Assembly: GCA_003558235.1 (NCBI GenBank)
Contig: PWMI01000015.1
Span: forward strand, 1-32,961
Reading direction: 5' to 3'
Length of the DNA: 32,961 nt
DNA from: Candidatus Iainarchaeum sp.
GTDB lineage: Archaea; B1Sed10-29
Both the position numbers and the translations under genes were made by a program. This document shows positions 23,934-30,405 of the stretch, piece by piece (position 1 is the first letter of the stretch; the number at the start of each line of letters is the position of its first letter). A model generated the notes under the pieces. The model searched no databases. It had not been told where the DNA came from and saw only the letters and a list, made by a program, of their open reading frames with translations.

Positions 23934-24337
23934 CTGCAGATCACCACCGTTAGGGTGTCTATGTTTCCGTTTGAGTTCTTCACTATCCTCCTTGAGTTTA
24001 CTGCTCTTTCGGCTGTTCCGCATGTCCCTGGATTTATCTCTATTGTTCCCTGTACTTCGTAATGGTAGTGTGCAGGTATGAATTGGTCCATGAAGGTATT
24101 TAGTTCATCTACTTTGTTTTCGTCTATGGTGTTTGCTCTGCCTTCTTCTGCGAGGATGTTTTTGATGGCTATTTGGGCTGCGTCTCCCGCTATTGTTCTC
24201 ATTTCACGGTTAGCTTGGAGTGACTGGGTGTTTTTTATCTCTGTTTGGTAGTGTAGAGTGACTCCCATTATCAGGGTTACTGCTATGAGTGCTGCTAGTA
24301 CGTCCAGCGTGAATATCTGTCCTTTTCTTCCTTTCAT
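23930..24337 (-). CDS. Prepilin-like protein, QIFTLD type
   Basis: 135 residues using ATG 24337, with AGAGG about 8 bases upstream; a GTG at 24355 would add six residues inside the upstream gene and is less likely. MKGRKGQIFTLDVLAALIAV has Lys-Gly before Gln, Asp at +6 and a membrane helix. The mature part contains a long helix (EIKNTQSLQANREMRTIAGD) and a beta-rich head with two cysteines (GTCGTA and the penultimate residue). The gene is part of the coupled cluster B series and ends in an ATGA overlap. Confidence 0.7.
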   Translation of the reverse strand: MKGRKGQIFTLDVLAALIAVTLIMGVTLHYQTEIKNTQSLQANREMRTIAGDAAQIAIKNILAEEGRANTIDENKVDELNTFMDQFIPAHYHYEVQGTIEINPGTCGTAERAVNSRRIVKNSNGNIDTLTVVICR

Positions 24338-24341
24338 TTCT

Positions 24342-24755
24342 TTATCCTCTGACACAGGGTTCTCCTCCTACTTCATTGCAACTTGAGTCATATTCTATTC
24401 CGGTTGGAACTGGGTATGTATATGTTGCTTGTTTTCCTTCGCCGTAGTCTACCGTGATCGTGAGTTCTTCGTCATTTGTTCCTTTTGTTACTGTGGTCGT
24501 TGGTTGTGTTAGGAAGTCCTTGATCCCTGGGTCTATGATTGCGCTGTAGTCCCCGTTTTCTGGGTTTGATGCGTAGAAGTTGTTCATGATTGTTCCTATT
24601 GCCGTGGTCTTTCTTTGTAGTTCTTGGTTTATGCCTGTTTCTTGTGTTTGGTCTGTTTGTAGTAGTAGATATCCTTGTATGGTCGTGAATATGAAGATTG
24701 AGATCAGGATGGCTACGAATAGGTCGAGTGTTATTTGTCCTTTTTGTGCTTTCAT
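24342..24755 (-). CDS. Prepilin-like protein, QITLD type
   Basis: 137 residues from ATG 24755, overlapping the preceding TGA as ATGA. The frame extends upstream to 25223, but that extension is an Arg/Ser-rich shadow of the membrane-protein gene. MKAQKGQITLDLFVAILISI has Lys-Gly before Gln and Asp at +5 in place of Glu, then a hydrophobic helix. The tail shows a polar helix and a Thr-rich beta region (TVTKGTNDEELTITVDYG), ending with two cysteines close to the C-terminus (SSCNEV, EPCVRG). It belongs to cluster B. Confidence 0.7.
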   Translation of the reverse strand: MKAQKGQITLDLFVAILISIFIFTTIQGYLLLQTDQTQETGINQELQRKTTAIGTIMNNFYASNPENGDYSAIIDPGIKDFLTQPTTTVTKGTNDEELTITVDYGEGKQATYTYPVPTGIEYDSSCNEVGGEPCVRG

Positions 24756-25348
24756 TTTTTCCCTCCTTTGACTATTCTTTCTATCTCTGTTGGTTGAAGC
24801 GGTTTGAAGAGGGATGTTGATACTTTTACTTTTACTCTGTCTCCTTTTTTTGCTTTTACTGTGTTTTTCACGGCGTACTTCTTTGGTTTTACGCCTGATA
24901 GGAAGTCGTACTCTGGTCTTATTATTGCGTCTTCCCCGTCTGCTACTAGTACTTCTGCTTTGACTCCTTTTTTTGATATGAATGTCCTTATGGAGAGTGA
25001 GGTTGCTACGAGTAGGATTAGTGCTCCCATTACTATCTGTGTTCCCATTGGGGACATCTTCATGGTTACTCTTGTGAGTACTGCGGGGGAAGCTACTGCT
25101 AGTGCGTATATCGTGCCGAGTATCCCTGTGTACTTGGCTGTTTTTTCGGGGTAGTTTTTGTTTACTTGGTGTAGTGAGTGTACCATGACGGCTGCGGTGC
25201 CTATGTTGAGTAGTATTATCCATGGTTGAATGATTGTGGCGAATAGTGTTATTACTAGTGCTAGTAGTATGGATATCTCCATCTTGGTTACTATGTAGGG
25301 TTCTATTGATCCGTATTCTTCTTGGTACTGTTTTAATATGTTCTTCAC
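24752..25348 (-). CDS. Membrane protein embedded in the pilin operon
   Basis: 198 residues from a GTG at 25348 that overlaps the preceding TGA as GTGA. About four hydrophobic segments occur between residues 23 and 122 (near 23-40, 43-60, 75-92 and 103-122). They are followed by a soluble beta-rich domain of about 75 residues (VKAEVLVADGEDAIIRPEYD, then KKGDRVKVKVS). It is not pilin-like and is the only such protein in cluster B. DUF2101-type archaeal membrane proteins have a similar outline, but that is a weak guess. Its fixed place among coupled pilin genes suggests a membrane assembly component. Confidence 0.7.
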   Translation of the reverse strand: MKNILKQYQEEYGSIEPYIVTKMEISILLALVITLFATIIQPWIILLNIGTAAVMVHSLHQVNKNYPEKTAKYTGILGTIYALAVASPAVLTRVTMKMSPMGTQIVMGALILLVATSLSIRTFISKKGVKAEVLVADGEDAIIRPEYDFLSGVKPKKYAVKNTVKAKKGDRVKVKVSTSLFKPLQPTEIERIVKGGKK

Positions 25349-25710
25349 TGTATTATCACCTCATAGGTTTCTCCTATGCATGTTATGTATCGGTTTCCGC
25401 TTGGTGTTTGTCCGCATATTTCTTTTTCTATTGTGTCTGCTACTTCTGTTGCTGTTGGGTGGCATGCTTCTGGTTCTATTTTAATCATTATCTGCCCGTT
25501 TTGAACGTTGTACTCGGTTATGATGGGGTCTATGCACCCGGGTTCTTGTATTTCCCTGGTTGTTAATAGATTTGAAACCGTTGACCTGGTTGCAGATTGA
25601 ACCGCTGTTTCTCTTGATTCGTTGAATGCTGCGGAGAGTACTGATGCTGTGACTAGTAGTACTAATCCTAGGATGATGAGGAACTCGAAGGAAGCTAGGC
25701 CTTTTTTCAT
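25345..25710 (-). CDS. Prepilin-like protein, LASFEF type
   Basis: 121 residues from ATG 25710, preceded by GGTGA; a TTG at 25725 would lie within the preceding gene. MKKGLASFEFLIILGLVLLV has Lys-Lys-Gly before the cut and Glu at +5, Phe at +6, as in class III signals but with Leu rather than Gln at +1. The mature part has a helix (NESRETAVQSATRSTVSNLL) and a small head with four cysteines (PGCIDP, EACHPT, EICGQT, ITCIGE), so two disulfides are plausible. It is in cluster B, upstream of the embedded membrane-protein gene. Confidence 0.75.
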   Translation of the reverse strand: MKKGLASFEFLIILGLVLLVTASVLSAAFNESRETAVQSATRSTVSNLLTTREIQEPGCIDPIITEYNVQNGQIMIKIEPEACHPTATEVADTIEKEICGQTPSGNRYITCIGETYEVIIQ

Positions 25711-25714
25711 TTTT

Positions 25715-26116
25715 TCACCTTTCAACCGTTACTTTGCCTGTTTTGCTCGCGGGTATGTTTTCTCCGGAGTAGGTTACTCCTGTTCCTGGCGCTATGTTTC
25801 CTATTGTTGTGCCTGTGTATTCTTGGCTCGGTGTTCCGGCGATACATTGGAGTGTTATGCTTGAGTCTGATACTAGGTATTCGCAGTCGGGTGGTGTGTT
25901 CAGTGTTATGGTTTGTTTTGCTCCTTCTGCTTGTAGGGCAACGATGTTCACCGTGTTATGTAGTGTCGTGTTGTGTATATTTATCGCTTGTTCTGTTTGT
26001 ATTTGTAGTGTGTTGGTGCTAGCGAAGTCCATTAGGTCTGTTGAGATGCTTGTGAAGAGCATTATCAGTATTACCAGTATTAGTAGGTACTCTATTGTTA
26101 GTTGTCCTTTTTTCAT
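25715..26116 (-). CDS. Class III signal peptide prepilin
   Basis: 133 residues. MKKGQLTIEYLLILVILIML is a textbook class III signal peptide with Gln at +1, Glu at +5 and Tyr at +6. After the helix comes a polar segment (about 28-60) and a beta-rich, Thr-rich head with two cysteines (PDCEYL, LQCIAG). Its ATG overlaps the stop of the tiny upstream pilin gene as ATGA (26113-26116). It is followed 4 bases later by the next pilin-like gene. Confidence 0.8.
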   Translation of the reverse strand: MKKGQLTIEYLLILVILIMLFTSISTDLMDFASTNTLQIQTEQAINIHNTTLHNTVNIVALQAEGAKQTITLNTPPDCEYLVSDSSITLQCIAGTPSQEYTGTTIGNIAPGTGVTYSGENIPASKTGKVTVER

Positions 26117-26283
26117 CGTGTGATCATCTCCTTTAGCCTGTTTCGGTATAGTTCACCTGTTTCTTTTACTGCTCCGGACATGGTGAAGTAGTTTCCCGCA
26201 ACTGTCATCACTACTGCTCCTAGTATGACTATCAGTGCTATTAGTACTAGGTACTCGAAGCTTACCTGGGCTTTATTGTTCAT
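26113..26283 (-). CDS. Tiny class III prepilin (56 aa)
   Basis: 56 residues. MNNKAQVSFEYLVLIALIVI is a clear class III signal peptide (Lys-Ala before Gln, Glu +5, Tyr +6). Only about 25 residues follow the membrane helix (NYFTMSGAVKETGELYRNRL), so there is no globular head. It begins 14 bases after the stop of a very similar small gene and ends in an ATGA overlap with the larger pilin gene at 25715-26116. Complete small size, ribosome-binding context (AAGAGGT before ATG) and coupled translation argue that it is a real gene rather than a fragment. Confidence 0.75.
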   Translation of the reverse strand: MNNKAQVSFEYLVLIALIVILGAVVMTVAGNYFTMSGAVKETGELYRNRLKEMITR

Positions 26284-26297
26284 TTTAACCTCTTAAT

Positions 26298-26465
26298 TTA
26301 GTTTATTTGTATTAATTTCTCTCGGTACATCCTTAGAGTGTCTCTGAGGATGCTTTCCATGTTTAGGACCCTGGTAGTGAGTACTATTGCTAGTGTTGCT
26401 ATTATAACCACTATTCCAACCATTATCAGGTACTCTAAACTTGTTTGGGACTTGTTCTCCATCAT
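26298..26465 (-). CDS. Tiny class III prepilin (55 aa), first gene of cluster B
   Basis: 55 residues from tandem ATGs at 26465 and 26462. MMENKSQTSLEYLIMVGIVV has Lys-Ser before Gln, Glu at +5 and Tyr at +6, then a membrane helix. The short tail is amphipathic and basic (LNMESILRDTLRMYREK). It resembles the next gene in size and plan but not in detailed sequence. A TATA-like box about 20 bases upstream, inside the end of the prepilin peptidase gene, makes it the probable first gene of the eight-pilin cluster B transcript. Confidence 0.75.
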   Translation of the reverse strand: MMENKSQTSLEYLIMVGIVVIIATLAIVLTTRVLNMESILRDTLRMYREKLIQIN

Positions 26466-26484
26466 TTTACCTAAAGTCTTCTGA

Positions 26485-27483
26485 TTATATAAATGTTTCG
26501 AGGACTATGAGTATAACTAACCCTAGGGTAACTACTGGGATGAAAGGTAGGCTTTTCTTGGTTTTTAGCGTGGTTATTCCTTTGTTCTTTATCCACTCTA
26601 TTTCTTTTTCTGTCAGACCCCTTGCTTTTCTTGAGTTTATGATCAGTTTTCCTTTTTCCTTGGTGGTTACTATCTTTGGTTCTCTTTTTTCTGGTTTTCC
26701 TTGGACCAGCCATATGTCTTCCGCTGGTATGTCTCCTTCTTCCAGGTTTTCTGCTTTTTTTTCTTTTCTCAGAACGTTATTTTTTATGGATCTATATGTT
26801 TGTGTTCCGGTTACTAGTAGGATTGATATTCCTATGAAGTAGCCGAAGGTGATTAAGTTGCTTATGGGTTCTCTTAGTGCTGCTAGTGTGAATAGGAATG
26901 CTGTTACTGGGTAGCCGTACTTCTTGGTTAGGTATATTGCTGGGGCTATTGCTAGTGTGGCTGCGGGGTGTATTCCTAGGATCTTTGTTAGCGTAAGTGC
27001 TGCTGTTAGGGTTAGTGCTGAGTACAGTGACTTTGGTAGGGATTTCTTTATGTCTTCCATGAGTTGTTTTCCATCTTGTTTTACTGCGTGGTAGGTGCCG
27101 TATATCAGGATGAATGGGAGTACTGAGATTGTTGATGCTGCCAGTATCAGTACCGGGAATGGTATTGGGAAGGTTATTTGGCTTATTGTTCCGTAGTAGG
27201 GGAGTAGTGCTCCTAGTGCTGTGAATAGTTTTACGTCTCCTCCAGCCCATCCTCCCATTAGGTAGATTGCGTATGAGATTGAGAACATTGCTAGTGCTAC
27301 TGATGAGGAGTATAGTATTGGGTTTGGGTTGCTTGTTACTGCTGATTGTACTAGGTGTAGTGTTAGTCCAAGGATTAGCATTCCGTGAGTGAAGAATGGT
27401 GGCGCGGTTCTTTCTTTTATGTCTGTGTGGCTTAGTATTGCTAGGAATATGATTGCTAGGGAGATGTAAAGGTAGTTCCACAT
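26485..27483 (-). CDS. Archaeal prepilin peptidase (A24 family, EppA/FlaK-like)
   Basis: 332 residues, membrane-embedded aspartyl protease that cuts class III signal peptides. The catalytic pair is Asp21 in SHTDIKERTAP and Asp83 in GGWAGGDVKLFTALGAL. The second site reads AGGD rather than the strict GxGD. About seven or eight hydrophobic segments run to residue 235. A cytoplasmic domain (about 240-312: EEGDIPAEDIWLVQGK, RGLTEKEIEWIKNKGI) and a last helix follow; this resembles the archaeal A24 C-terminal extension found in EppA-type enzymes. It lies between the major pilin candidates and cluster B, so it presumably processes all the prepilins in the window. Confidence 0.9.
   Translation of the reverse strand: MWNYLYISLAIIFLAILSHTDIKERTAPPFFTHGMLILGLTLHLVQSAVTSNPNPILYSSSVALAMFSISYAIYLMGGWAGGDVKLFTALGALLPYYGTISQITFPIPFPVLILAASTISVLPFILIYGTYHAVKQDGKQLMEDIKKSLPKSLYSALTLTAALTLTKILGIHPAATLAIAPAIYLTKKYGYPVTAFLFTLAALREPISNLITFGYFIGISILLVTGTQTYRSIKNNVLRKEKKAENLEEGDIPAEDIWLVQGKPEKREPKIVTTKEKGKLIINSRKARGLTEKEIEWIKNKGITTLKTKKSLPFIPVVTLGLVILIVLETFI
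26486..26493 (-). promoter_or_regulatory. TATA-like box for pilin cluster B
   Basis: Read on the - strand the site is TTTATATA, 20 bases before the first ATG at 26465 and overlapping the last codons of the prepilin peptidase gene. The short distance suggests a leaderless message for the long coupled pilin transcript. Confidence 0.5.
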
Positions 27484-27505
27484 GTATTGGTTTAGGGTGG
27501 TGCCT

Positions 27506-27513
27506 TATTTACT
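27506..27513 (-). promoter_or_regulatory. Possible TATA-like box for the prepilin peptidase gene
   Basis: Read on the - strand the site is AGTAAATA, 22 bases before the ATG at 27483. It is a modest match but sits at the spacing used by other genes here. Confidence 0.3.
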
Positions 27514-27536
27514 TCTTTTGTTTTTCAGGGAGTTAG

Positions 27537-27821
27537 TTAATCGGATATTAACTCTACCTCTCCTTCCATACAGTAGGCTATATTTTGAGCTTCATCTCCT
27601 ACTCCTAGACATGCTGTTTCGCAGAATTCACATGATGGGCTCACAGTGGTTTCGTGTCTCACTGCGCACCTTGATGCTGCTGCTTTGCATGCTGCGAGTG
27701 ATGCTTCGCCTCTTTGTCCTCCGAAGACTCCTGAGACGAATCCCACTACTACCGCAACTATCCCTAGTACAGCTGCTACTATTATCAGGTACTCTAAGGC
27801 ACCTTGTGCTTTTTCGTTCAT
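27537..27821 (-). CDS. Cysteine-rich class III prepilin (major pilin candidate)
   Basis: 94 residues. MNEKAQGALEYLIIVAAVL is a class III signal peptide (Lys-Ala before Gln, Glu +5, Tyr +6), nearly identical to that of the neighbouring pilin at 27850-28239. The mature domain of about 60 residues has six cysteines (AACKA, SRCAV, PSCEF, EFCET, TACLG, AYCME), enough for three disulfides in a very small head. A 44-base stretch covering the signal helix is identical to the neighbouring gene. Short length, own strong promoter upstream and tandem duplication suggest an abundant structural subunit. Confidence 0.85.
   Translation of the reverse strand: MNEKAQGALEYLIIVAAVLGIVAVVVGFVSGVFGGQRGEASLAACKAAASRCAVRHETTVSPSCEFCETACLGVGDEAQNIAYCMEGEVELISD
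27764..27807. repeat. 44-base exact direct repeat, copy 1
   Basis: Identical base for base to 28182-28225. It encodes the QGALEYLIIVAAVL part of the class III signal peptide of the pilin at 27537-27821. Identity extends through synonymous positions, so it reflects recent duplication or gene conversion rather than only protein-level constraint. Confidence 0.9.
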
Positions 27822-27849
27822 TTTATCTGTCGCTCTATCCAGCTATTTC

Positions 27850-28239
27850 TTATTCGTCTTCTAGTTTTTGTCTGAACCAATCGGGTTTTCCTGCGTAACA
27901 TGCGTCCTGAGCATCTTCGATGTGCTCAAGAGCTGCTGCCGCACTTGTTGGAACTACAATTTCCTCATAGTTGAACCATCTTGGATTTTCGGTTCCATCA
28001 CAAAATTGTGTGCACAGAACTTCACCTTGGGTTTGGGCTGTTGGTGTTCCTGGTTCATATCCTTCCGCTGCCAGAAGTGATGCGCATCTTGATGCGTCTG
28101 TTTGCATTTCGCTTACTGTTGCTGTTGCTCTTCCGCCTGTGAAGGCTCCTGAGATTATCACGATTACTACTGCAGCTATTGCTAGTACAGCTGCTACTAT
28201 TATCAGGTACTCTAAGGCACCTTGTCCTTTTTCATCCAT
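27850..28239 (-). CDS. Class III prepilin (major pilin candidate)
   Basis: 129 residues. MDEKGQGALEYLIIVAAVL gives Lys-Gly before Gln, Glu at +5 and Tyr at +6. After the helix comes a Gly-rich turn (SGAFTGGR), a helix (VSEMQTDASRCASLLAAEG) and a head with four cysteines in total (SRCASL, VLCTQF, QFCDGT, DACYAG). The sequence EIVVPTSAAAALEHIEDAQD is alanine-rich and helical. It lies first in a two-gene pilin pair with its own promoter, directly downstream of the platform protein gene. Tandem arrangement with the cysteine-rich pilin suggests both contribute to the same filament. Confidence 0.85.
   Translation of the reverse strand: MDEKGQGALEYLIIVAAVLAIAAVVIVIISGAFTGGRATATVSEMQTDASRCASLLAAEGYEPGTPTAQTQGEVLCTQFCDGTENPRWFNYEEIVVPTSAAAALEHIEDAQDACYAGKPDWFRQKLEDE
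28182..28225. repeat. 44-base exact direct repeat, copy 2
   Basis: Identical base for base to 27764-27807, encoding the signal helix of the pilin at 27850-28239. Sequence identity drops sharply on both sides. Confidence 0.9.
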
Positions 28240-28303
28240 ATTTTGATCAATCCTCCAATATCTTGATTTGTGTACTACCTTTGCTTAAGGAAGCATTTTT
28301 GGG

Positions 28304-28311
28304 TATTTAAA
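28304..28311 (-). promoter_or_regulatory. TATA-like box for the major pilin pair
   Basis: Read on the - strand the site is TTTAAATA, 64 bases before the ATG at 28239. This gives a leader of about 35-40 bases that contains a GGAGG about 12 bases before the start. The separate promoter would let the two pilins be made in larger amounts than the motor proteins upstream. Confidence 0.5.
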
Positions 28312-28335
28312 CGTTTATGTTTCACTGCATCACCA

Positions 28336-29265
28336 TCATAGTAGTAGTGCTGCTACGGTTGTTCCTACTCCCGTCGTTGTTCCTCCTAGTACAACTAGGA
28401 ACTGTGATGCCACTATAACGTAGATCACGTATGTTATGAGTACGAGTATCGGTATGTATATTACTGCTTTTGACATGCTTCCTTCTCTTACTTGTACTGC
28501 TGCTAGGGTTGTTAATGCTGATTCCATTATTAGATATACTTTGAATATTAGGTCGAATCTGGCTATTAATCCGTTTCCGGTTCCTGCTCCTCCTACACTT
28601 ACGAGTATGGTTAGAACTGATTTTACTACTCCGAATACGAATGGCGCGACGAAGCATCCTGCTACAACTATGAATAGGAATTGTAGTAGGGTTTTTGTTC
28701 TTCTTTCTGCCCTAAGTCTTTCTAATGCTCTTATATCTTCGCTCATTGCTGTTAAGGTATCTACTAATCCTCCTCCGCTTTTTCTAGCTGTTATTATTAT
28801 CATCGCTGTTTTTTCGAGTAGTTCGCTTCTTGAGGCTATGGCGAACTCTTTGAATGCTCTTTCGAATGTGGATCCTTCGCGTATGTCGCTGAGCATTCTC
28901 TTTATTCCTTTGGTTATTGGACCGTAGTCTACTCTGCTGGCTTCTTCGAGTGCCACCTCAACGGTTCCCCCTGTTTTTAGGGTGGTTGACATGTGGTGAA
29001 GCATATCTGGTAGAGCTGTTTCTATCTTTCTTACTTTTCTTCTTGCGAGGAAGAAAGGCATTCCAATTCCTATATCGATTATGACTAGCGGTATTAGTAT
29101 TGCTAGGGTTATGTCTACGAGTGCTCCTAGGAAGAATCCTATTATAGATGCTGCTAGTGTTATCACGAGGAGTTTTTTCGCTCCTATGCTCATCTCCGCG
29201 AATCTGACTGTTTCTTCATAGCTTTTTATTTTTTCTGAAATGTTCAGTTTCTTTTTTTTGCTCAT
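28336..29265 (-). CDS. T2SSF-domain platform protein 2 (TadC/FlaJ-like)
   Basis: 309 residues. Two hydrophobic segments (about 30-72) precede a cytoplasmic T2SSF domain (about 80-190: LPDMLHHMSTTLKTGGTVEVALEEASR, then IREGSTFERAFKEFA and ARKSGGGLVDTLTAMSEDI). Further membrane helices follow from about 195 to 309. T2SSF proteins are the inner-membrane platform that transmits ATPase motion to pilin insertion. The ATG follows GGAGG. It is the third gene of the motor unit, 12 bases after another T2SSF gene, an arrangement like tadB-tadC or archaeal two-platform pili. Confidence 0.9.
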   Translation of the reverse strand: MSKKKKLNISEKIKSYEETVRFAEMSIGAKKLLVITLAASIIGFFLGALVDITLAILIPLVIIDIGIGMPFFLARRKVRKIETALPDMLHHMSTTLKTGGTVEVALEEASRVDYGPITKGIKRMLSDIREGSTFERAFKEFAIASRSELLEKTAMIIITARKSGGGLVDTLTAMSEDIRALERLRAERRTKTLLQFLFIVVAGCFVAPFVFGVVKSVLTILVSVGGAGTGNGLIARFDLIFKVYLIMESALTTLAAVQVREGSMSKAVIYIPILVLITYVIYVIVASQFLVVLGGTTTGVGTTVAALLL

Positions 29266-29277
29266 TTTTTTCCTCCG

Positions 29278-30405
29278 CTAGAGTGATCCGGGGTCACTCG
29301 CTTTTAGGTAGTATATGAAGATCATTAGTAGTCCTGGTACTATGGCGAAGAACACCATGGTTAGGAACATCGGTGAGAAGATTGAGAAGGCTCCTAGGTA
29401 CTGTTGGAGTTGTGGGGTGCTTCCGATGGTTGTTAGTATTGAGATCATTACTGGTAGTACTATCGCTGACATCATCAGGAAGAGTCCCATTAGGTTGAGT
29501 TTTTCCGCGAAGTCGGCTATCTTTTGTCTTCTTTGGAATGAAACATCTTCAGCTATCTTCACCATCACGTCTGAGAGGCTTCCTCCTGTTCTGAGTGCTC
29601 TTACTATGTGTGATACTACTCTTCTTACTGATTGGCTTCTTGTTCTTTCGGACCATGCTTCTAGGGCTGCTTCGGTTGAGACTCCTTTTTCTATGTTTGC
29701 GAGTATCCATCTGAATCCTTCGCTGAGTTCTCCGTAGTCGGATGCTGCTATCGACTGCATTGTTTCGTATATTCCTACTCCTGCTTTTATCTGTATGGAC
29801 ATGTGTCTTAGTGCGAAGGGGAGTTGTCTTTCTACTTCGTTACCTATCTTTTTTGCTTTGCTGTTGGGCATGATGAATGCTATTCCTGGAACAATGAGGG
29901 CCGTTATTATTGTTAGGATTAGTGAGAAGGTGACTGGCATTATTCCTAGGAAACTAAGTAGGAGTGTTAGTCCAAAAACTACTGCTGTAGCGATTATTGT
30001 TCCGACCAGCATTAGCGCTATGTACTGTTCTATGGAGTAGTTCATTCTTGCGCTCACAAGATCTCTCTCTAGTTTTTGTCCTACTTTGTCCTGGATTAAG
30101 TGCTCTATTTTTCGTAGGGGTTTCTCTATTATCAGGTATATCTTTCCGAAGAACTTTACGAATGCGTTGTCGAATGTTTCCAGTTGTTTGGCGGATGATT
30201 GACCTATTCTGTAGTTTCTTTCGCCTCTCATTAGTTTTCTTAGTTCTGTTGTTCTTTCCGGTGAGTCTTCTTCTGTTAGGATGCCTTCTTCTCTGTATTT
30301 GTCGCTCATTCTTTCTATTATTTTGTCTAGTACTTCTTCTTCTACTTCACTTTCTTCTTCTTTTTTTTCCTTGAGGAGTTTGCTTAGTTTTTTCTCTTTA
30401 GCCAT
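29278..30405 (-). CDS. T2SSF-domain platform protein 1 (TadB/FlaJ-like)
   Basis: 375 residues. A charged cytoplasmic N-terminus of about 125 residues (KEEESEVEEEVLDKIIERM) precedes two membrane helices (about 130-185). The T2SSF domain follows (about 190-310): LPFALRHMSIQIKAGVGIYETMQ, then IEKGVSTEAALEAW and ALRTGGSLSDVMVKIAEDVSF. Two or three helices end the protein. It differs from the second platform protein, especially by the long N-terminus, so the pair are not recent duplicates. Its ATG overlaps the end of the ATPase gene by 8 bases, which implies coupled synthesis of motor and platform. Confidence 0.9.
   Translation of the reverse strand: MAKEKKLSKLLKEKKEEESEVEEEVLDKIIERMSDKYREEGILTEEDSPERTTELRKLMRGERNYRIGQSSAKQLETFDNAFVKFFGKIYLIIEKPLRKIEHLIQDKVGQKLERDLVSARMNYSIEQYIALMLVGTIIATAVVFGLTLLLSFLGIMPVTFSLILTIITALIVPGIAFIMPNSKAKKIGNEVERQLPFALRHMSIQIKAGVGIYETMQSIAASDYGELSEGFRWILANIEKGVSTEAALEAWSERTRSQSVRRVVSHIVRALRTGGSLSDVMVKIAEDVSFQRRQKIADFAEKLNLMGLFLMMSAIVLPVMISILTTIGSTPQLQQYLGAFSIFSPMFLTMVFFAIVPGLLMIFIYYLKASDPGSL

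Noticed and set aside
24756-25223. Long N-terminal extension upstream of the pilin at 24342-24755
   Set aside because: The extension is Arg/Ser/His-rich, lies out of frame over the conserved membrane-protein gene, and the class III signal with an ATGA overlap marks the true start at 24755.
27764-28225. Repeat pair as a CRISPR or mobile-element trace
   Set aside because: There are only two copies, both in the same codon frame of pilin genes, and no regular spacers, inverted ends or transposase.
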